Shown here: positions 31,974 to 41,700 of the stretch, piece by piece | How positions within the stretch are numbered: the stretch's first letter is position 1 | Layout of the letters: each line of letters starts with the position of its first letter | Assembly: GCF_024519315.1 (NCBI RefSeq) | Contig: NZ_JANIIC010000009.1 | Location: 1 to 64,000 of the forward strand | Origin: Streptomyces malaysiensis subsp. samsunensis | GTDB lineage: Bacteria; Actinomycetota; Actinomycetes; Streptomycetales; Streptomycetaceae | DNA: 64,000 bases | Reading direction: 5' to 3' | Notes under the pieces: model-generated | The model's input: only the letters and a program-made list of their open reading frames with translations | Databases searched by the model: none | What the model was told of the DNA's origin: nothing | Translations under genes and position numbers: made by a program

Positions 31974-34108
31974 AGATGATCGATCCGGCGAGCATTCCGG
32001 AGTTCACCGGCGATCTGGAGCAGCTGGACAAGGACGTCTCCGGGCTGCGCGGCGACGCGATCACCATCCGCGACGGCGGCATGCACGCGCATTCCCGCTT
32101 CCAGATGCTGGAGGGCTTCTACACAGCGCCGGAGGCGGGCCAGCTGTTCGCCTCCACATGGCCGGCAGCCGTGAAAGCCGACGCCTTCGCCGGCGACCTG
32201 GAGAAGGTGGCTGACGCGCTGGACACGTTCGCCTATGAGATCCGCCCGCTCGTCAAGCGGCTGAAGCAGCTCAAGGCAGATGCTTTCGCGTTCGTCGACA
32301 GTGTCGAGGGCGATGACGACTGGACCGAGGATGAAGGCAAGGTCGACCGTCATCAGCAACTGTGGGACGGCGTGAACGCTGCCGTAGCCGCCTTCCAGGA
32401 GGCCGAGCGCAAGGCTTCTACTACCATCTCCGGGCTCGTGGGCGGTCCGAAATTCCTGGCGGACGACGGCAGCCACACGCAGAACCGCAAGCAGGTGATG
32501 TACGGCTACGACCTCGACAGCCTCGAACAGGCCAAGGAACTTCCCTGGGGCAGTCCGGTCAGCCAAACCTACGACGCTCTGGACTTCGGCCACCACTTCA
32601 AGAGCTTCGTCTGGGACGGCCTGGTAGTCGACAACATCTGGGGCGGGCTCAAGGGCCTAAAAACACTCACCGGACTCGACGGGGGCGACGCGGCAGGCAA
32701 GGCCTGGGGACATCTCGGAGATGTCGTGGGCGGCATCGGTCAGTACACCATCAAGCCCTATGACGCGTTCATGGACTGGGCGTTCGGGGAGGATCAGGAC
32801 AGCCCCGACGAGGCCCGGCAGAAGCAGGCCGCCAAGGACTTCGGCAAGTCCCTGGTCGCCTGGGACATGTGGAGCGAGAACCCCGCCCGTGCCTCGGCGA
32901 CGGTGGTTTTCAATGGCCTCACCCTCGGCGCGGTCCCGGCCGCCCGCGTCATCAAGGGAGGCAAGGCAGGCGCGGCAGCCCAAGGAGCGGCCAAGATCGG
33001 CGAGTACCTCGACCCGCTCTCTGCAACCTTCAAGATGGGGGGCAAAGCTGCCAGTTCCCTGCCCAAGCTCTCTGAGCTCACGGCCAACGCCCGTGCTCTC
33101 GACAACGTCCCCGGCTCGCACCGCCTCCACAGCCAGATCGAACTCTCGGACGGCTCCAGGGTCCGCATCGAGGACGGGGCGTTCATCCGCCTCGATGCCG
33201 ATGGCAATCCCGTCCACGACACACCACGCCAGGAGCCACGGGCGGACCAAGGGGCGTCCCAGCACCAGGGTGCACCCGCGCAGCGGGAACCAGCCGTAGT
33301 CGGGGGCCACTCGGGGGCCGAGGCTATGCATTCTGGGCAGGCCCGGGGTGAAGGAACGGGCCCTGCATCTGGCAAGGTGCCCGACGGGAATCACCATGAT
33401 TCTCCAGGCCCGTCCGCGAACCGTGACGTGCCACACAGCAGCGGCCAGACAGGTGACAGCCATCCTGGTCCCAGCGGAGGCGGTGGCGCCTCAGGGGGTC
33501 ATGACAGCGATCCGACGCCAGGCCACAGTGGCGAAGGAAGGGATACCGCAAACACTCCACCAGGAGGTGAGCCGTCCGGCGCGTCACCTGCTGAGCATGG
33601 GAGTGATCCGCCACCCGAGATGACGGCAGCCCAAAGGGCAGCGCACTGGGGGCATCTGGAAGAAGTGGAGAAGCGAAGCAACGAGGACTTCGACCACCTT
33701 CAGCGCGACCCAGACAAGAATGGAGGAATCTCCGAACCTTCGAAGGACGAAGCGAGAGTCGGTCTGGATCTACGCGAACAGGGACGTCTTCCAGAAGACA
33801 TTCGCCGCCCTTCCGAAGCTGACCGCGGAGAATTCTACTCGCCTAGCACCGGGAAGTACTACGACATCAAGGGAGTGCATTCCGACTGGCCTCCCTTCAA
33901 CAACGTGCGTGACAAGTCCCAGCCCTTCCGTGGTGCATACAATCCAGCCAACAACGGCAAGTGGGTCAAGAAACTGTCGGAGCAGATCGTCGAGAAACAT
34001 CGCACCGTTATCATTGATGTACGAAACGCAAATCAAGCGGCAATAGACGACGTCAAGTCGATTGTCCAGAAGAACGGCTGGGAAGACAATGTCATCTGGT
34101 ACCCGTAA
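31970..34108 (+). CDS. type VII-associated polymorphic toxin with PD-(D/E)XK-like C-terminal domain
   Basis: A 712-aa protein. The N-terminal about 150 residues are helical and WXG/LXG-like. The middle (about 240-370) has Gly/Ala-rich hydrophobic stretches (VVFNGLTLGAVPAARVIKGG). A disordered Pro/Gly/Ser/His-rich linker (about 420-560) leads to the toxin tip (about 585-712). The tip has a candidate nuclease site: E in DEARVGLDL, then D-I-K in KYYDIKGVHSDW, the (D/E)xK pattern of restriction-fold toxins as in CdiA-CT proteins. The final part is less GC-rich than the rest, as expected for a swapped toxin tip. The downstream pentapeptide-repeat gene overlaps it by 20 nt and is the candidate immunity gene. 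DNase or RNase activity cannot be told from sequence. Confidence 0.8.
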   Translation: MKMIDPASIPEFTGDLEQLDKDVSGLRGDAITIRDGGMHAHSRFQMLEGFYTAPEAGQLFASTWPAAVKADAFAGDLEKVADALDTFAYEIRPLVKRLKQLKADAFAFVDSVEGDDDWTEDEGKVDRHQQLWDGVNAAVAAFQEAERKASTTISGLVGGPKFLADDGSHTQNRKQVMYGYDLDSLEQAKELPWGSPVSQTYDALDFGHHFKSFVWDGLVVDNIWGGLKGLKTLTGLDGGDAAGKAWGHLGDVVGGIGQYTIKPYDAFMDWAFGEDQDSPDEARQKQAAKDFGKSLVAWDMWSENPARASATVVFNGLTLGAVPAARVIKGGKAGAAAQGAAKIGEYLDPLSATFKMGGKAASSLPKLSELTANARALDNVPGSHRLHSQIELSDGSRVRIEDGAFIRLDADGNPVHDTPRQEPRADQGASQHQGAPAQREPAVVGGHSGAEAMHSGQARGEGTGPASGKVPDGNHHDSPGPSANRDVPHSSGQTGDSHPGPSGGGGASGGHDSDPTPGHSGEGRDTANTPPGGEPSGASPAEHGSDPPPEMTAAQRAAHWGHLEEVEKRSNEDFDHLQRDPDKNGGISEPSKDEARVGLDLREQGRLPEDIRRPSEADRGEFYSPSTGKYYDIKGVHSDWPPFNNVRDKSQPFRGAYNPANNGKWVKKLSEQIVEKHRTVIIDVRNANQAAIDDVKSIVQKNGWEDNVIWYP

Positions 34109-34724
34109 GGGCTGGGCTCCAGGCCAACTCCCTGGCGCCCCTGAAGCCGCACAACGCCTGCGGGAATGGCTACAGGACGACGAAGGAGGACTTGACGCTG
34201 TCGGGCTCGACTTGAGTGGTGCCGATCTGTCACAGGGCGACTTCTCTGAGTCCTGGTTCACCGACTCCAAGTTGGTCAACGTAAAGCTGATCGGAGCCGA
34301 TCTCTACCGCTCGGACGCACAGGGAGCGGACTTCACCGGGGCAGACCTAACCAGGGCATCCCTCGTACGGGTGAATTTTGACGACGCGGTTCTGCGGGGA
34401 ACCACTCTAGACGGGGCAGACCTCGTCAAGGCATCCCTGTGTGATGTCGATGCCACAGGAGCAAGCTGTCGTGGCACGCAATTCATGGGAGCGTCGCTAC
34501 TCGACGTGGACCTCCGCGACGCCGACTTGACGGACGCGGTGCTGCGAGAGAATTCATTTAAGGTGGCGATGAACCATGCGACCAACCTTAAGGGAGTGTC
34601 GGGCTCAGTTTTTGGCCCCGTGAAGCTCTTCGAGCAAGGCTCCGTTCGCGAGCTGGGCGGCGTCGCCTTGGAAGAATGGATAAGAGAGAAAGGCGGCAAC
34701 GTCCAGGTAATCACCGGGGCTTGA
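34089..34724 (+). CDS. pentapeptide-repeat protein, candidate immunity protein
   Basis: A 211-aa protein starting at ATG 34089 inside the end of the toxin gene (20-nt overlap), with GGGAAG just upstream. From about residue 40 to 170 it has pentapeptide repeats of the A(D/N)LXX type (LSGADLSQGDF, LIGADLYRSD, FTGADLTRASL, LDGADLVKASL). These form a right-handed beta-helix that often mimics DNA or binds nucleases. Immediate position after a nuclease-tipped toxin makes it the best candidate for its antidote. This pairing is inferred from order only. Base composition is AT-richer than the secretion genes. Confidence 0.78.
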   Translation: MSSGTRKGWAPGQLPGAPEAAQRLREWLQDDEGGLDAVGLDLSGADLSQGDFSESWFTDSKLVNVKLIGADLYRSDAQGADFTGADLTRASLVRVNFDDAVLRGTTLDGADLVKASLCDVDATGASCRGTQFMGASLLDVDLRDADLTDAVLRENSFKVAMNHATNLKGVSGSVFGPVKLFEQGSVRELGGVALEEWIREKGGNVQVITGA

Positions 34725-34808
34725 TCTCACGACCGCGCAGTTGATGCTTGCCAGCGCCAAGGTTACTGGTAGACAATATTGTTTGATCTGCGCCGCCGGG
34801 TGCCGGAA

Positions 34809-35021
34809 GCAGGCGCTGGGGCGGTAGCTGGGGGGATTGGGCATGTCTGGGTGGGACATCACCCCGTCCGGGGTCGAGTTCGTGACCTTGCTGGTGGGTC
34901 ACGCGATCGACGACATCGACACAGACGTCAGGTCGTACGGAAAGAACGTAGAGAGCGCGGCCACTTCGGCCGACACCATCAGCGAACCCTACTGCAGGGC
35001 CGCTCGGACCGACCCGGTCGG
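34809..35021 (+). repeat. direct repeat, copy B (leader and truncated DUF6507)
   Basis: The second copy of the 210-bp segment found at 31549-31762. It includes the same leader (34821-34840) and about the first 60 DUF6507 codons, with scattered substitutions and one deleted base before the ATG. It ends where the Imm49 coding sequence begins. The copies are 3.26 kb apart in the same orientation. Confidence 0.9.
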
Positions 35022-35877
35022 ATTGACGGTGGCTCGGCATGGCAGCCCAAGCCCTGACAACGAGGGCTATGCGCAGGACCTCGGCGAGGGGCTGGCCAAA
35101 ACCATCTTGAGGCTGGAGCGATCGTCGCGCTGGTTCGGAGGCGCGCTTGACAAGGCCGTACTCCATGTGCAGGCGCGTCTGGCCGTGGATCCCAGCGCGT
35201 CTGAAATCGAGACCTGGGAAGCCGTGGTCTCGGCGATGCAGGTGGGTTCTGCCGTCTTCGCCTCAGCGAGCGCTCCTGAGGGCACCGTGCAGTGCCGCAT
35301 CAACCATGAGATGCGGACCCTGCCCGCCACCGGGCCACAACCGTACGCCGACGCTGGCAATTGGCTGACAGCATTGTGGTTCGCCATCGTCTGTCGTGAC
35401 CAGAAGCGCATGACCCAGCTCTGTGAGTTGTCCCTCGACTTGTTGCGTGCTTCGGGAGCGGAGTACGACGAGTACATCTACCACTGGGTGGACAGCCTGC
35501 AGACCTACTGGCTGGAGCGGCCGGGTTTGGTCGATAAGCTGGTAGCCGCGATCGAGAACTCTGACCCGAGCGTGGCACGGATCGCCACACGAGAGCAGCT
35601 CAACAAGATTCTCTACCAGCCCATTAACCTCTTCCGCTGTTTCCTACGCAAGGACCACACCGCGTTCAACGACGCGCTTCAGGAGGCCCTGGAGCTGCAC
35701 AAGTCGTACTGGACCGCCAACGAGGAGCGGGAGGAGAGCCCGGCCGGATATCTGGCCCTGGGTCCGCTCGCCATCACCTGTCTTGCCTACGACGCCGGAT
35801 TTCCCATTGAGGTCGAATCGGACTACCTGCCCAAGCATCTGCTCCAGCGCGACTGGCTGGGCGAATTTCCGACGTGA
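34843..35877 (+). CDS. chimeric protein: truncated DUF6507 fused to an Imm49 immunity domain
   Basis: A 344-aa frame. Residues 1-60 (MSGWDITPSGVEFVTLLVGH onward) copy the N-terminus of the DUF6507 protein at 31584; from about 62 (TVARHGSPSPDNEG) to the end it is an Imm49-type immunity protein with the typical helical C-terminus (YWTANEEREESPAGYLALGP). The fusion point coincides with the end of the direct repeat. Native Imm49 translation could also start near 35026 (TTG or GTG), so the fusion may be only partly expressed. No cognate toxin follows, so this is an orphan immunity gene, probably left by toxin replacement. Confidence 0.8.
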   Translation: MSGWDITPSGVEFVTLLVGHAIDDIDTDVRSYGKNVESAATSADTISEPYCRAARTDPVGLTVARHGSPSPDNEGYAQDLGEGLAKTILRLERSSRWFGGALDKAVLHVQARLAVDPSASEIETWEAVVSAMQVGSAVFASASAPEGTVQCRINHEMRTLPATGPQPYADAGNWLTALWFAIVCRDQKRMTQLCELSLDLLRASGAEYDEYIYHWVDSLQTYWLERPGLVDKLVAAIENSDPSVARIATREQLNKILYQPINLFRCFLRKDHTAFNDALQEALELHKSYWTANEEREESPAGYLALGPLAITCLAYDAGFPIEVESDYLPKHLLQRDWLGEFPT

Positions 35878-35911
35878 CGCACGCACACTCTGCAAGAGGT
35901 AGTGAACGACC

Positions 35912-36181
35912 ATGGCAGCGCAGGATTATGACAGTCAATTGCTGGAATCGGTGTCGGTGCGGCGTCGACGGTTGCGGGACGCCTTGTTGCTCGGAACGCA
36001 GCGGCAGCGGCGGTCGGTGGATGAGCGGCTGGGGAAGGTCGTTGCCGGGACGGTGATTGCCGGGGTGTTGTGTGCCGGATGCGTGGGCTGGTCGTTCATT
36101 TCGCACCGGGTCGCCGGGCAGAGCCCGTATGGGCCTTCGACGCCGTCGACCGCGCCATCCGTGGGGAGTTCGGCCCGATGA
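35912..36181 (+). CDS. small single-pass membrane protein of the type VII locus
   Basis: An 89-aa protein with a charged, Arg-rich N-terminal half, one transmembrane helix (about 43-65, VVAGTVIAGVLCAGCVGWSF) and a Pro/Ser-rich tail. Comparable small membrane proteins precede EccD in Streptomyces ESX-like loci; it may be a minor component of the membrane complex or a distant EccB/EccE surrogate. Its function is unknown. ATG 35912 lies 34 nt after the Imm49 chimera and 13 nt before eccD. Confidence 0.7.
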   Translation: MAAQDYDSQLLESVSVRRRRLRDALLLGTQRQRRSVDERLGKVVAGTVIAGVLCAGCVGWSFISHRVAGQSPYGPSTPSTAPSVGSSAR

Positions 36182-36194
36182 TAGGTTCGAACGC

Positions 36195-37559
36195 GTGGTA
36201 GCAGCGGGGACGACAAGCGGTACGGAACTGAGTCGGGTCACTCTCGTCGGTGAGCGGCGGCGCATCGATCTCGTCCTTCCTTCCCAGGAACCGATCGGTC
36301 GGCTGCTGCCGGAAATTCTGCGGCTGCTGGACGATCAGGTTGCGGCGCGGCCTTCATCTCGGCACCTCGTGACCGCCAGCGGCTCGGCGTTGGCTCAGGA
36401 CAGCACGTTGCTGTCGGCCGGGGTGCCGGATGGTGCGGTGTTGCGGCTGGTGCGTGTCGAGGACGCGCCGTCGGCGCCGGTGGTGCATGACGTCAGCGAT
36501 GAGGTGGCGGAGGACCTTGGCCTGCGCGCGTGGCGCTGGCGCCCGGCTGCACGTCGCGTGTCGGCGGGGGTCGCCCTGCTCGTGTGGGTGCTGACCGCCG
36601 GGTTGGTTGCTCGTGGCGAGTTCACGTCGTCCTCCGTCATGTCCGTCTTGCTGCTTGCGGCGCTGGTGCTGGCTTCGGCAGGCGCGCTGGCTGGGCGTGC
36701 GGTGCATCGTGGGGTGGCCACGGCGTTGATCGTCGCGGCGGGTGCGCTCGGCGTCCTGGGCGCGTGGACGCTGGCTGACGCGCAGGCGTGGTCGGGTGCG
36801 GCGCGGCTCGCCGGGACGGCGGGTGCGGTGGCAGTCGCGCTGTTGCTTCTGGGGTGGTTTTCGCCGCTGGGGCGTGGTGGGTTGATGGGAGCCGGGGCGG
36901 TCGCGGTCATGGCCCTCGGCTGGGAGATCGTCATAGCGCTGCAAGGCGGCGGTGCGACGGCTGTGGAGCAGGCTCGCGTAGGAGCTGTTCTGGCGGTCGT
37001 GTCGGTTGTGGTGCTGAGTGTGGTGCCGCGGCTGGCGATGATGGCATCGGGGCTGTCCGCGCTGGACGACCGGCGCTCGGGTGGGACGTCGGTGAGCCGC
37101 CACGAAGTGGCTACGGCGTTGACGGCCACCCACCGCGGGCTGGCGCTCGCCACGCTCGTCGTATCCGTCTCGGCAGGCGCGGCCGGGTTCCTCGCACTGC
37201 GTTCCCCCACGGTGTGGACGGTCCTGTTGGCCGTGGTCGTGGCTGTGGTGGTGTCGCTGCGCGCGCGGGCTTTCCCGTTGACCGTCGAGATCGTGGGCGT
37301 GCTGCTGGCCAGTGTGGTCGTGGTCTTGCGGTTGATCGCGGTGTGGCTGGAGCGTTCCTCGGCCTACGGGCCGCTGGCGGCGCTCGTCGCGCTCGCGGTC
37401 ATCTCGCTCGGGGCTTTGGCGGTGCAGCCCGCCGAGCATGTCCGGGTGCGTCTGCGGCGTGCGGGGGATCTGGCCGAGTCGGCCGGGGTGTGCGCGTTGC
37501 TGCCGCTGTTGATCGGGGTGTTCGGGGTCTACGGGCGCCTGTTGGACACGTTCGCGTAG
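36195..37559 (+). CDS. eccD: EccD-like type VII secretion membrane channel protein
   Basis: A 454-aa protein. The N-terminal about 80 residues are the YukD-type ubiquitin-like domain (TLVGERRRIDLVLPSQEPIG), followed by about 11 transmembrane segments rich in Val, Leu and Ala. EccD forms the membrane vestibule of ESX systems. GTG 36195 is the first plausible start after the preceding stop at 36181; the frame is open upstream but overlaps the small membrane gene. Family identity is clear from ubiquitin-like domain plus polytopic layout. Confidence 0.85.
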   Translation: MVAAGTTSGTELSRVTLVGERRRIDLVLPSQEPIGRLLPEILRLLDDQVAARPSSRHLVTASGSALAQDSTLLSAGVPDGAVLRLVRVEDAPSAPVVHDVSDEVAEDLGLRAWRWRPAARRVSAGVALLVWVLTAGLVARGEFTSSSVMSVLLLAALVLASAGALAGRAVHRGVATALIVAAGALGVLGAWTLADAQAWSGAARLAGTAGAVAVALLLLGWFSPLGRGGLMGAGAVAVMALGWEIVIALQGGGATAVEQARVGAVLAVVSVVVLSVVPRLAMMASGLSALDDRRSGGTSVSRHEVATALTATHRGLALATLVVSVSAGAAGFLALRSPTVWTVLLAVVVAVVVSLRARAFPLTVEIVGVLLASVVVVLRLIAVWLERSSAYGPLAALVALAVISLGALAVQPAEHVRVRLRRAGDLAESAGVCALLPLLIGVFGVYGRLLDTFA

Positions 37560-37569
37560 GGGTGGCGGC

Positions 37570-38724
37570 ATGTCTCAGGGAGACTGGCAGCAGGACGTGT
37601 TGCGGGAGCTGGGCCAGAGCCGAGCCGAGGAGAACCCGCAGAGGGGTTCCGCGGCGGTGCCGCCCGCCTCGGCATCGCTCTCGCCTTCGTCCGAACCTCC
37701 GGAGAATGCGGGGCCAGACTCCACCCGGACCGATGCCCCGGTTCCGGCGCCCGGATCACGGCCAGCCGACAGCCGGGAACCCCGGGATCCGCAACTGCCT
37801 CTACGGACGCCGGAGTCCGCGCCGACCGTAGACCCCCGGCTGGCGGGCGCGTTGGGGCGTCCGCTGCACGGGGACTCAATGGCACGGCGGGCCCGCCGCT
37901 CCGTGCGCATGCTGGGGACCTCCGTGGCTCGGGAGGTCACGGAGGGCACCCGGCTGGCGCAGGAGGTGCAGCAGCCGGTGACCACCGGACGGGTGATCGC
38001 CGTAACGTCCATACGCGGTGGCGTGGGGAAGTCCACGGTGACGGCCTTGCTGAGCCGGATATTCAACCACTACCGGCGTGATCCGGTGCTCGCGTTGGAG
38101 GCGGACGCGGCTCTGGGCACGTTGCCGGTGCGGCTCGGCGCGGAGTCCGTGCGCTGGTCGTGCTCGGATCTGGCGCAGATTCTCACCCCCTCAATGCAGC
38201 TGACGGATGTCATCGGCTACCTGGTGCCGGTGACCGACGGCGGCTGGCTGTTGCCCGCGAGTCAGGGGCGGGTGGGGGCACCGCTGGATGTCCGCACATA
38301 CCGCACGGTGACGATGGCGCTGCGCCGGTACTTCGCGGTGACCGTGGTCGATTGCGAGACGCTGCCGGGTGAGGTGGCGCGCACGGCGATGGACACCGCG
38401 CACGCCCGCGTGGTCGCCGCGCCGATGACCGCCGAGGGCGTCAACGGCACCCGCGTCGTCCTGGACTGGCTTGCCCAATTGCCGCACGCGGCCCTGGCCA
38501 GCACAGTGGTGGCGCTCACCGCGAGTTCCCCCGACACGACACTTGATGTGCGGGCGGCGAGCGCGTACCTGCGGGAGACGGGAGCAGCGGTCGTACCCGT
38601 TCCATACGACCGCCATCTGGGCGGAGGAGGCCCCATTCTGAACACCATGCTGGGACGGGACACCCGGGAGGCCGCCACCCTGTTGGCCGCCGAAGTGATG
38701 CGGCGTGCGGTAAGGGTGCGGTGA
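37570..38724 (+). CDS. ParA/MinD-like ATPase of the type VII locus (EspI-like)
   Basis: A 384-aa protein. The first about 90 residues are disordered and Pro/Ser-rich. The rest is a MinD/ParA-type P-loop ATPase with deviant Walker A RGGVGKST (about 155-162), switch region VVDCETLPG and a final helical part. Proteins of this layout lie in actinobacterial ESX loci (EspI group) and are thought to regulate or position secretion. ATG 37570 is 10 nt after eccD; eccC follows 7 nt later. Confidence 0.82.
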   Translation: MSQGDWQQDVLRELGQSRAEENPQRGSAAVPPASASLSPSSEPPENAGPDSTRTDAPVPAPGSRPADSREPRDPQLPLRTPESAPTVDPRLAGALGRPLHGDSMARRARRSVRMLGTSVAREVTEGTRLAQEVQQPVTTGRVIAVTSIRGGVGKSTVTALLSRIFNHYRRDPVLALEADAALGTLPVRLGAESVRWSCSDLAQILTPSMQLTDVIGYLVPVTDGGWLLPASQGRVGAPLDVRTYRTVTMALRRYFAVTVVDCETLPGEVARTAMDTAHARVVAAPMTAEGVNGTRVVLDWLAQLPHAALASTVVALTASSPDTTLDVRAASAYLRETGAAVVPVPYDRHLGGGGPILNTMLGRDTREAATLLAAEVMRRAVRVR

Positions 38725-38731
38725 GGACGGA

Positions 38732-41700
38732 ATGACCCAGCATGTGATCCACCGGCCCGCCCGCAGCACCCGGCCGCTTCCCTCCGCCTCCCCGCGCACC
38801 GTAGAGCCACCGCCCAACCTCCCCGAAGGCAAGATCGGCAATGCGGCGACCACGATGCTGCCGATGGCCGGCGTCATGAGCTCGGTCGTGATGATGACCG
38901 TGATCCGCAACAGCCAGTTCGCCGCGCTCGGTGCCATCGTCCTGGTCTTCGCCCTGCTGGGGGCCGTTGCCCTCTTCTGGTCCCAGCGTGGCAAGGCGCA
39001 GCGCACGCGCCGCACGCAGCGGGAGCGTTATCTGGAGTATCTGGAGGAGCTGCGCGAGGAGTTCGGGCGGCTGGAACGGGAGCGCCGTCAGGGCGCGCGG
39101 GTGCTGAATCCGCCGCCGGAGGCGCTGTACGACATCGTGCGGGATCCGGCGCGGCTGTGGGAGCGTCGCCGGCTGGACGAGGATTTCCTCCGGGTGCGGG
39201 TGGGCGTCGGCGAGGTTCCGGTGCAGGAGCTGACGGTGGGGCAGCACTCGGGCAGCGTTCTGACCCCGCCGGACCCGTTCATGCTGAACGAGGCCCGTGC
39301 GCTGCTGGGCCGCTTCGCCACCGCAACCGACTTTCCGCTCACGGTGCCGCTGGACCGGGCGGGCGATGTGTCGATCGTCGGCGACCGTGACGGCGTACTG
39401 CGCGTCGCACGAGCACTGCTGCTCCAGGCCGCCGTGGCCCACGCACCGGACGACCTCTCCGTGGGTCTCGCATTCCCCACGGAGCGGGAGGAGGACTGGT
39501 CCTGGGGCAAATGGCTGCCGCACGTGCTGGACACGGACGAGGGCGACGGGCCGGTGGCCGCCCGCCGTATCGCGGCCGGCCTGCCGCAGCTGTCCAAACT
39601 GCTGCCCACAGAATTGCGGCGCCGCGCCTCGTACGCCGCCGAGGTACGGCGCGGTCTGTCCGACCGGAGCGCGCTGCAACTCACCAACCGACTCCTCGTG
39701 ATCAGCGACGCATACGGGGAGGCGGCCTGTGAGCTGCCGCGCCCGGACGAGGCCGTCGCCCTGCGCGACATGGGCGTCACCGTGCTGCACCTGCTGGAGC
39801 GGCAAGTCCACGAGCCGGACCAGGTGAGTGTGCGCATCACCGTTGACGGAGAGCGGATCGAGGTCGAAGACCTGCGCACGCCGGAACCCGCACGCTCCAC
39901 GGGCACCGTGGACGCTGTCACGCTCCCGGGTGCGGAAGGACTGGTGCGCGAGCTCGCACCGCTGAGGCTATCGGCCACGTCCGCGCCGGAGGGCGCACCC
40001 GTGTCCGGACCGGTGGACTTCCCCGAACTGCTCGGCATCGACGACCCGGCCACCCTGGACCTGGACCGGCTGTGGGCGCCACGAGGTGAGCGGGCCTTCC
40101 TGCGCGTGCCGATCGGGCTCAGCGACCGCCACGAGCCCGTGCTCCTCGATGTGAAGGAGTCCTCGGAGCTGGGCATGGGGCCGCACGGGCTGTGTGTGGG
40201 GGCCACCGGCTCCGGCAAGAGCGAGTTGCTGCGCACGCTCGTACTCGCCCTCCTCACCACCCACCCGCCCGAGGACCTGGCGCTGGTGCTGGTCGACTAC
40301 AAGGGCGGCGCCACCTTCGCGCCGTTCGACGATCTGCCGCATGTCGCCGGTGTGATCACGAACCTGGAGAACCAGGCCGGGCTGGTCGAGCGGGTGCACA
40401 CGAGCCTGGCCGGAGAGGTCAAACGCCGCCAACAGGTACTCAGAGACGCCGGGAACGTCGCCGACATCGGCCACTACGCCGCGCTGCGCGCGACCCGACG
40501 GCCGGAGCTGGAGCCGCTTCCGCATCTGTTCGTGGTCATCGACGAGTTCGGCGAACTGCTCACCGCCAAGCCCGACTTCATCGACCTGTTCCTGTCGATC
40601 GGCCGCATCGGCCGGTCGATCGGGGTGCACCTCCTGCTGTCCAGCCAGCGCATCGAAGGTGGCAAGCTCAAGGGCCTGGACACCTATCTGTCCTACCGCC
40701 TGGGCCTGCGCACCTTCTCCGCAGACGAGAGCCGCACGGTCCTCGACACCACCGACGCCTTCCACCTCCCGCCGCTCCCGGGCTTCGGCTACCTCAAGGT
40801 CGACACCTCCACCTACGAGCGCTTCAAAGCGGGCTACGTCTCCGGCGGCTACCGTGGCCCATCCCTGCGCAAGCCCCAGGACGACGAACCCCTCGCCCTG
40901 CCGTACCCGACCTTCAACACCCATCAAGCCCCGGAGCACGCGGCCGCTCCCGAGCCGGAGAGCACCAAACGGGACACCGGGCCCACCGTGCTGTCGGTGA
41001 TGGTCGACCAGCTGCGCGGAGCAGCGGAGCCGGTACGCCGCATCTGGCTGCCGCCACTGCCGGACACCATCACACTCGACACCGCGGCCGGACCAGTCCA
41101 GGCATCGGACCGCGGCCTGCACCTCACCAGCCGCACAGACCCCATGCGGGTGCCGCTCGGTGTCCTCGACGACCCGGCCAGGCAATGGCAGGACCCATGG
41201 CTACTGGACCTGACCGTCGCGGGCGGGCACGCGGCCATCATCGGCGGCCCGCAGACCGGAAAAACCACCCTGCTGCGCACCATCGCCCTGTCCCTCTCCC
41301 TGACCCACACTCCCCGCGAGGTCGCCCTCTACGGACTGGACCTGGCCGGCGGAGGGCTCAGCGCCCTCACCGACCTGCCGCACGTGGGCGGCATAGCCGG
41401 GCGCGCCGACCATGAACGGGCCACCCGCGCCGTCGCCGAAGTCCGCGCCATGCTGAACGAGCGCGAACAGCTCTTCCGCGAACACGGCATCGACTCCATC
41501 GCCCAACTCCGGTCCCTGCGCGCCCAGGGTCGACTATCCGGACTCTCCTCCACCGACATCGTGCTCCTCATCGACGGCTTCGGCGCGCTGCGCGACGAAT
41601 TCGCCGACCTCGAGGACGCCGTCACCGACCTGCTCAAACGCGGCAGCGGCTACGGCATCCACGTGGTGGCCGGGATGCTGCGCTGGAACGGCGTACGCAT

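Noticed and set aside
34062..34088. Earlier start for the pentapeptide-repeat gene
   Set aside because: ATG 34089 has GGGAAG at proper distance; the earlier codons lie deeper within the toxin gene and lack a ribosome binding site.
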